From positions 1,736,001-1,800,000 of the forward strand of contig NZ_CP128595.1 of the NCBI RefSeq assembly GCF_030444335.1: a stretch of DNA of 64,000 nucleotides, written 5' to 3'. This document shows positions 61,364 to 64,000 of this stretch, piece by piece. Every line of letters starts with the position of its first letter. Positions within the stretch are counted from its first letter, which is position 1. The notes beneath the pieces were generated by a model, which made no database searches, was not told the origin of the DNA, and saw only the letters and a list, made by a program, of their open reading frames with translations. A program made the translations under genes and the position numbers. Origin of the DNA: Polaribacter huanghezhanensis (lineage in GTDB: Bacteria > Bacteroidota > Bacteroidia > Flavobacteriales > Flavobacteriaceae).

Positions 61364-61892
61364 CGTTGATTTTATCATATATAAAATCATAATAATATCT
61401 AAAATTAGGCACCATAAAACGTCCATGTTTTGTGGTGTCTTTTAATATGGAAACATCAAATAGTTGGATGTCATCAACTTCTTCAATTTGCATTGTTAAT
61501 TCTGGCAAGTCTTTAGTTAGTTTACACAAAAAAAGATGTTTAAACTCGTTGTCTAAGATTCCGTTTGGATGTACGATTTCGTCTTTTCTTAATCCAATTT
61601 TTGTCAAATCAGCTTCAGAAATTGTCAAACCAATTTCTTCTTTTACTTCTCTAATAGCTGCATTTTCTATTTTTTCTCCAGCAGCAACATGTCCAGCAAC
61701 AGAAACATCCCAAAGATTTGGAAACACTTTTTTTACGGAAGCTCTTTTTTGAAGTAGAATTTTATGATCATCTGTATAGAACCAAACATGCACAGTTGCG
61801 TGATACAATCCTTTTTGATGCGCTTCAGATTTTAAAGCCGTTTTTCCGGTTGATTTTCCGTCAGAAGTTAAAATATCTACGAGTTCGTCCAA
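61353..61892 (-). CDS. Nudix hydrolase
   Basis: A 179-aa protein with a complete Nudix box, GHVAAGEKIENAAIREVKEE followed by IGL, and the GDP-mannose/IPP-isomerase-like feature ATVHVWFYTDDHKILLQKR. It may be an isopentenyl-diphosphate isomerase-like or general nucleoside diphosphate-linked hydrolase. It lies 9 bp downstream of the class V aminotransferase-like gene on the same strand. Confidence 0.92.
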   Translation of the reverse strand: MDELVDILTSDGKSTGKTALKSEAHQKGLYHATVHVWFYTDDHKILLQKRASVKKVFPNLWDVSVAGHVAAGEKIENAAIREVKEEIGLTISEADLTKIGLRKDEIVHPNGILDNEFKHLFLCKLTKDLPELTMQIEEVDDIQLFDVSILKDTTKHGRFMVPNFRYYYDFIYDKINAIL

Positions 61893-61901
61893 AATAGATT
61901 T

Positions 61902-63053
61902 TTATAAAGCTGCTAAAATACAATCAGACAAAACCTTTAAATCTTTTGAAGTATTGAATAAGTGACACGAAACTCTAATGTAGTTTCCTCTAAAAGAAAC
62001 GAACACATTGTTTTTAGAAAGGGTTTCTTTTAATTTGGCCTTATTAATTTTTTCAGGAATTTCTACGCCAAATAAATGATGTGCTCTATCATCAAAATTT
62101 TCAATAATACAACCTTTCTCTTTTAAAACATCAACAAAATCAGAAGTAATTCCTTTACAATATTCTTGAATTGCTTTTGGTGTCCATTCAATAATCTGTT
62201 CAAGAGCAGCAATTTGCATTTTCACATAAATAAAACTAGCGTGTTCTCCTACAGAATATCTGTTTGCTAGTGCTTTGTATCTCGGTTCGTAATTTACTAA
62301 ATCACTTAAGTTTTCGCTATTAAAACGATTCGACCAATTTTCTTCAATAGGTTCACCATCGTCAAAATATGCTCCAAAATATGCGTAACCACAACCGTAA
62401 GGACCAAATAGCCATTTGTAACCAGCACAAATTAATGCATCTGGCTGAATCTCTTTGATAGAGAATTCCATTGCGCCAACAGATTGACTTCCATCTACAA
62501 TTAAAAGCGCATTGTGTTCTGTAGTCTTTTTTCTGATTGCTTTTAAATCGAATATGGTTCCGTTTGTCCAATGAATATTTCCTAGTGCAATAAAAGCTGT
62601 GTTGTCATTGATGGAGTTTAAAATTGCTTCATTCCAACGTTTGCCTTTATTCTCTTGCATTGTTGGTTGTTGTACAATTTTTAGTAGTGCATCATGTTTT
62701 TTAGCCAATTTTTCCCAAACATAATAATTGCTAGGAAATTGCTCTTCGATAAGCACAATTTCATCGCCTTTATTTAATTTAATATTATTTGCAACGGTTG
62801 ATAATCCGTAAGAAACAGAAGGAATCGTTGCGATTCTATTATAATCATCGGCATCAATAAGTTGCGCAAATAATTTTTTAAGGGTAATAACTGGATTAAA
62901 AAAATCTGTAACCGGAATTAAATACGGTTTGCTTTTTTCTTTAAGAGCCTTCATTCCTGCTTCTTCAACAGATTTAAAAGAAGCAGAAAGGCTAGCGGTG
63001 TTTAAGTAATGAATTCCTTCTGGAATGTCAAACAGATGTTTTTGATTTTTCAT
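61902..63053 (-). CDS. Aminotransferase class V-fold PLP-dependent enzyme
   Basis: A 383-aa protein of the cysteine desulfurase/isopenicillin-epimerase-like group. The PLP lysine is Lys213 in LICAGYKWLFGPYG; LLIVDGSQSVGA provides Asp187 and Gln190. No cysteine-rich desulfurase loop typical of IscS/SufS is seen near the C-terminus, so it is more like the CsdA-unrelated class V enzymes whose substrates are unknown. It is co-directional with the Nudix gene. Confidence 0.88.
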   Translation of the reverse strand: MKNQKHLFDIPEGIHYLNTASLSASFKSVEEAGMKALKEKSKPYLIPVTDFFNPVITLKKLFAQLIDADDYNRIATIPSVSYGLSTVANNIKLNKGDEIVLIEEQFPSNYYVWEKLAKKHDALLKIVQQPTMQENKGKRWNEAILNSINDNTAFIALGNIHWTNGTIFDLKAIRKKTTEHNALLIVDGSQSVGAMEFSIKEIQPDALICAGYKWLFGPYGCGYAYFGAYFDDGEPIEENWSNRFNSENLSDLVNYEPRYKALANRYSVGEHASFIYVKMQIAALEQIIEWTPKAIQEYCKGITSDFVDVLKEKGCIIENFDDRAHHLFGVEIPEKINKAKLKETLSKNNVFVSFRGNYIRVSCHLFNTSKDLKVLSDCILAAL

Positions 63054-63100
63054 TATTAAAAATTTAGTTAATCATTTAGAAAAGAGTTTTAAAAACGATT

Positions 63101-63157
63101 GAGAAATCTCATGATCCTAACTTAAAACCTTGAGATTTCTCTTATCGTCGAAATGAC
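63101..63157. repeat. Dispersed repeat upstream of the class V enzyme
   Basis: GAGAAATCTCA (63101-63111) and TGAGATTTCTC (63131-63141) form an 11-bp inverted pair with a 19-nt centre. The trailing CGTCGAAATGACA resembles the tail of the repeats at 37461-37705. Confidence 0.65.
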
Positions 63158-63212
63158 ATGAATTTTTAAAATATTTTGTAAAAAAAATCCGTGAATTCGT
63201 GGCTTTTATTTA

Positions 63213-64000
63213 TTACTCAAAATAAGAGAATGTTTCTCCGTCTTTTATTTTCAATAAGGTTTCATAAATCATTTTAATTACATTTTCTACATCATCTCTA
63301 TGCACCATTTCTACAGTTGTGTGCATGTAACGTAGCGGTAAAGAAATCAATGCAGATGCAACTCCGCCGTTACTATACGCAAACGCATCTGTATCTGTTC
63401 CTGTTGCTCTAGAAAGTGCAGAACGTTGAAACGGAATCTTGTTTTCTTCTGCAGTTTCTGTAATTAAATCACGCAATTTTTGTTGTACTGCTGGAGCATA
63501 GGCAATAACAGGACCTTTTCCTAATTGTAAATAACCTGCTTTTTTAACATCAATCATTGGAGTAGTGGTGTCGTGTGTAACATCAGTAACAATTGCTACA
63601 TTTGGTTTGATGCGTTGTGTAATCATTTCCGCTCCACGCAAACCAATTTCTTCTTGAACAGAATTGGTTATGTATAATCCAAAAGGCAATGTTTTTTTAT
63701 TTTCTTTCAATAAACGAGCCACTTCTGCAATCATAAATCCGCCCATTCTATTATCTAATGCTCTACAAACAAATTTATCTCCGTTTAAAATATGAAATTC
63801 ATCTGGATACGTAATTACACAACCAACGTGAATTCCTAATGCTTCCACTTCTTTTCTTGTAGCACAACCTGTATCGATAAAAATATTTTCTGGCTTCGGA
63901 GTTTCTTCTTTTGCTTTGTCTCTTGTGTGGATTGCTGGCCAGCCAAAAACGCCTTTTACGATGCCATTTTTAGTATGAATATTTACAATTTTACTTGGCG
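63213..64000 (-). CDS. M42 family metallopeptidase, C-terminal part (5' end outside window)
   Basis: The frame is open to base 64000, so the gene continues beyond the window; the GTG at 63848 is internal. The visible 262 residues carry M42 aminopeptidase motifs: NIFIDTGC, CRALDNRMGGF (bridging Asp), SVQEEIGLRGAEM (Glu pair), VTDVTHDTTT (metal Asp) and YMHTTVEMVHRDD (metal His). M42 enzymes are large oligomeric aminopeptidases, often glutamyl-specific. The first metal His lies outside the window. Confidence 0.93.
   Translation of the reverse strand, partial: PSKIVNIHTKNGIVKGVFGWPAIHTRDKAKEETPKPENIFIDTGCATRKEVEALGIHVGCVITYPDEFHILNGDKFVCRALDNRMGGFMIAEVARLLKENKKTLPFGLYITNSVQEEIGLRGAEMITQRIKPNVAIVTDVTHDTTTPMIDVKKAGYLQLGKGPVIAYAPAVQQKLRDLITETAEENKIPFQRSALSRATGTDTDAFAYSNGGVASALISLPLRYMHTTVEMVHRDDVENVIKMIYETLLKIKDGETFSYFE

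Overview
The window is AT-rich chromosomal DNA of a gliding-type marine member of the Flavobacteriaceae (Polaribacter/Tenacibaculum-like; the genus is inference). Evidence: gldF and gldG, many secreted proteins with flavobacterial-style signal peptides, promoters of the Bacteroidota type (TTG, about 19-20 nt, TAnnTTTG), almost no Shine-Dalgarno sites, and homologues typical of the family throughout. It is mostly a core-genome stretch: no rRNA, CRISPR array, transposase or prophage was seen.

Layout. 1-6.8 kb: the end of gyrA, a secreted TPR protein, an NlpC/P60 protein lacking its catalytic cysteine, a four-helix-bundle protein, a thiolase and a PgpH-like 7TM-HD phosphodiesterase. 6.9-7.5 kb: tRNA-Ser(GCT), tRNA-Pro(TGG) and tRNA-Arg(TCT), with two decayed tRNA-Pro fragments. 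7.5-13 kb: a polyamine operon (PLP arginine decarboxylase, agmatinase, GNAT-nitrilase fusion, deoxyhypusine-synthase-like protein) behind a long, strongly structured 5' leader. 13-17.3 kb: a VOC protein, a secreted endonuclease, an M19 dipeptidase and a three-module glycine-rich barrel protein. 17.3-23.3 kb: an NAD-type formate dehydrogenase locus (fdhD, alpha subunit, NuoE-NuoF-like beta subunit), interrupted by a GxxExxY nuclease-fold gene surrounded by palindromic repeats. 23.4-35.4 kb: a candidate small RNA or leader, a THUMP-like methyltransferase, an AI-2E-family permease, a duplicated-domain protein, small enzymes, RluA, a tricorn-like S41 protease, gamma-glutamyltransferase and an ACP phosphodiesterase.

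35.4-37.7 kb is the most accessory-looking segment: an orphan 410-aa gene with hairpins and a perfect palindrome upstream, then an overlooked 48-aa cysteine-containing gene bracketed by two identical terminators, then dispersed repeats. 37.7-64 kb returns to housekeeping: dnaN, PIG-L deacetylase, a solute symporter with a 36-aa membrane protein, an overlapping MFS/GNAT-like/PAP2 trio, gldG-gldF, a SAM hydroxide adenosyltransferase, PhoH, purC, fabV, TauE-like exporter, acs, an ABC exporter, Nudix, a class V aminotransferase-fold enzyme and the 3' part of an M42 peptidase.

How the genes work together: the best metabolic units are arginine to agmatine to putrescine to (probably) homospermidine, and formate oxidation to NADH. 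The points most worth following up are the structured leader of the polyamine operon, the GxxExxY/palindrome module inside the formate dehydrogenase locus, the 35.4-37.5 kb islet, the Cys-to-Ser change in the NlpC/P60 protein, and a dispersed repeat that has become coding sequence inside the formate dehydrogenase beta subunit.
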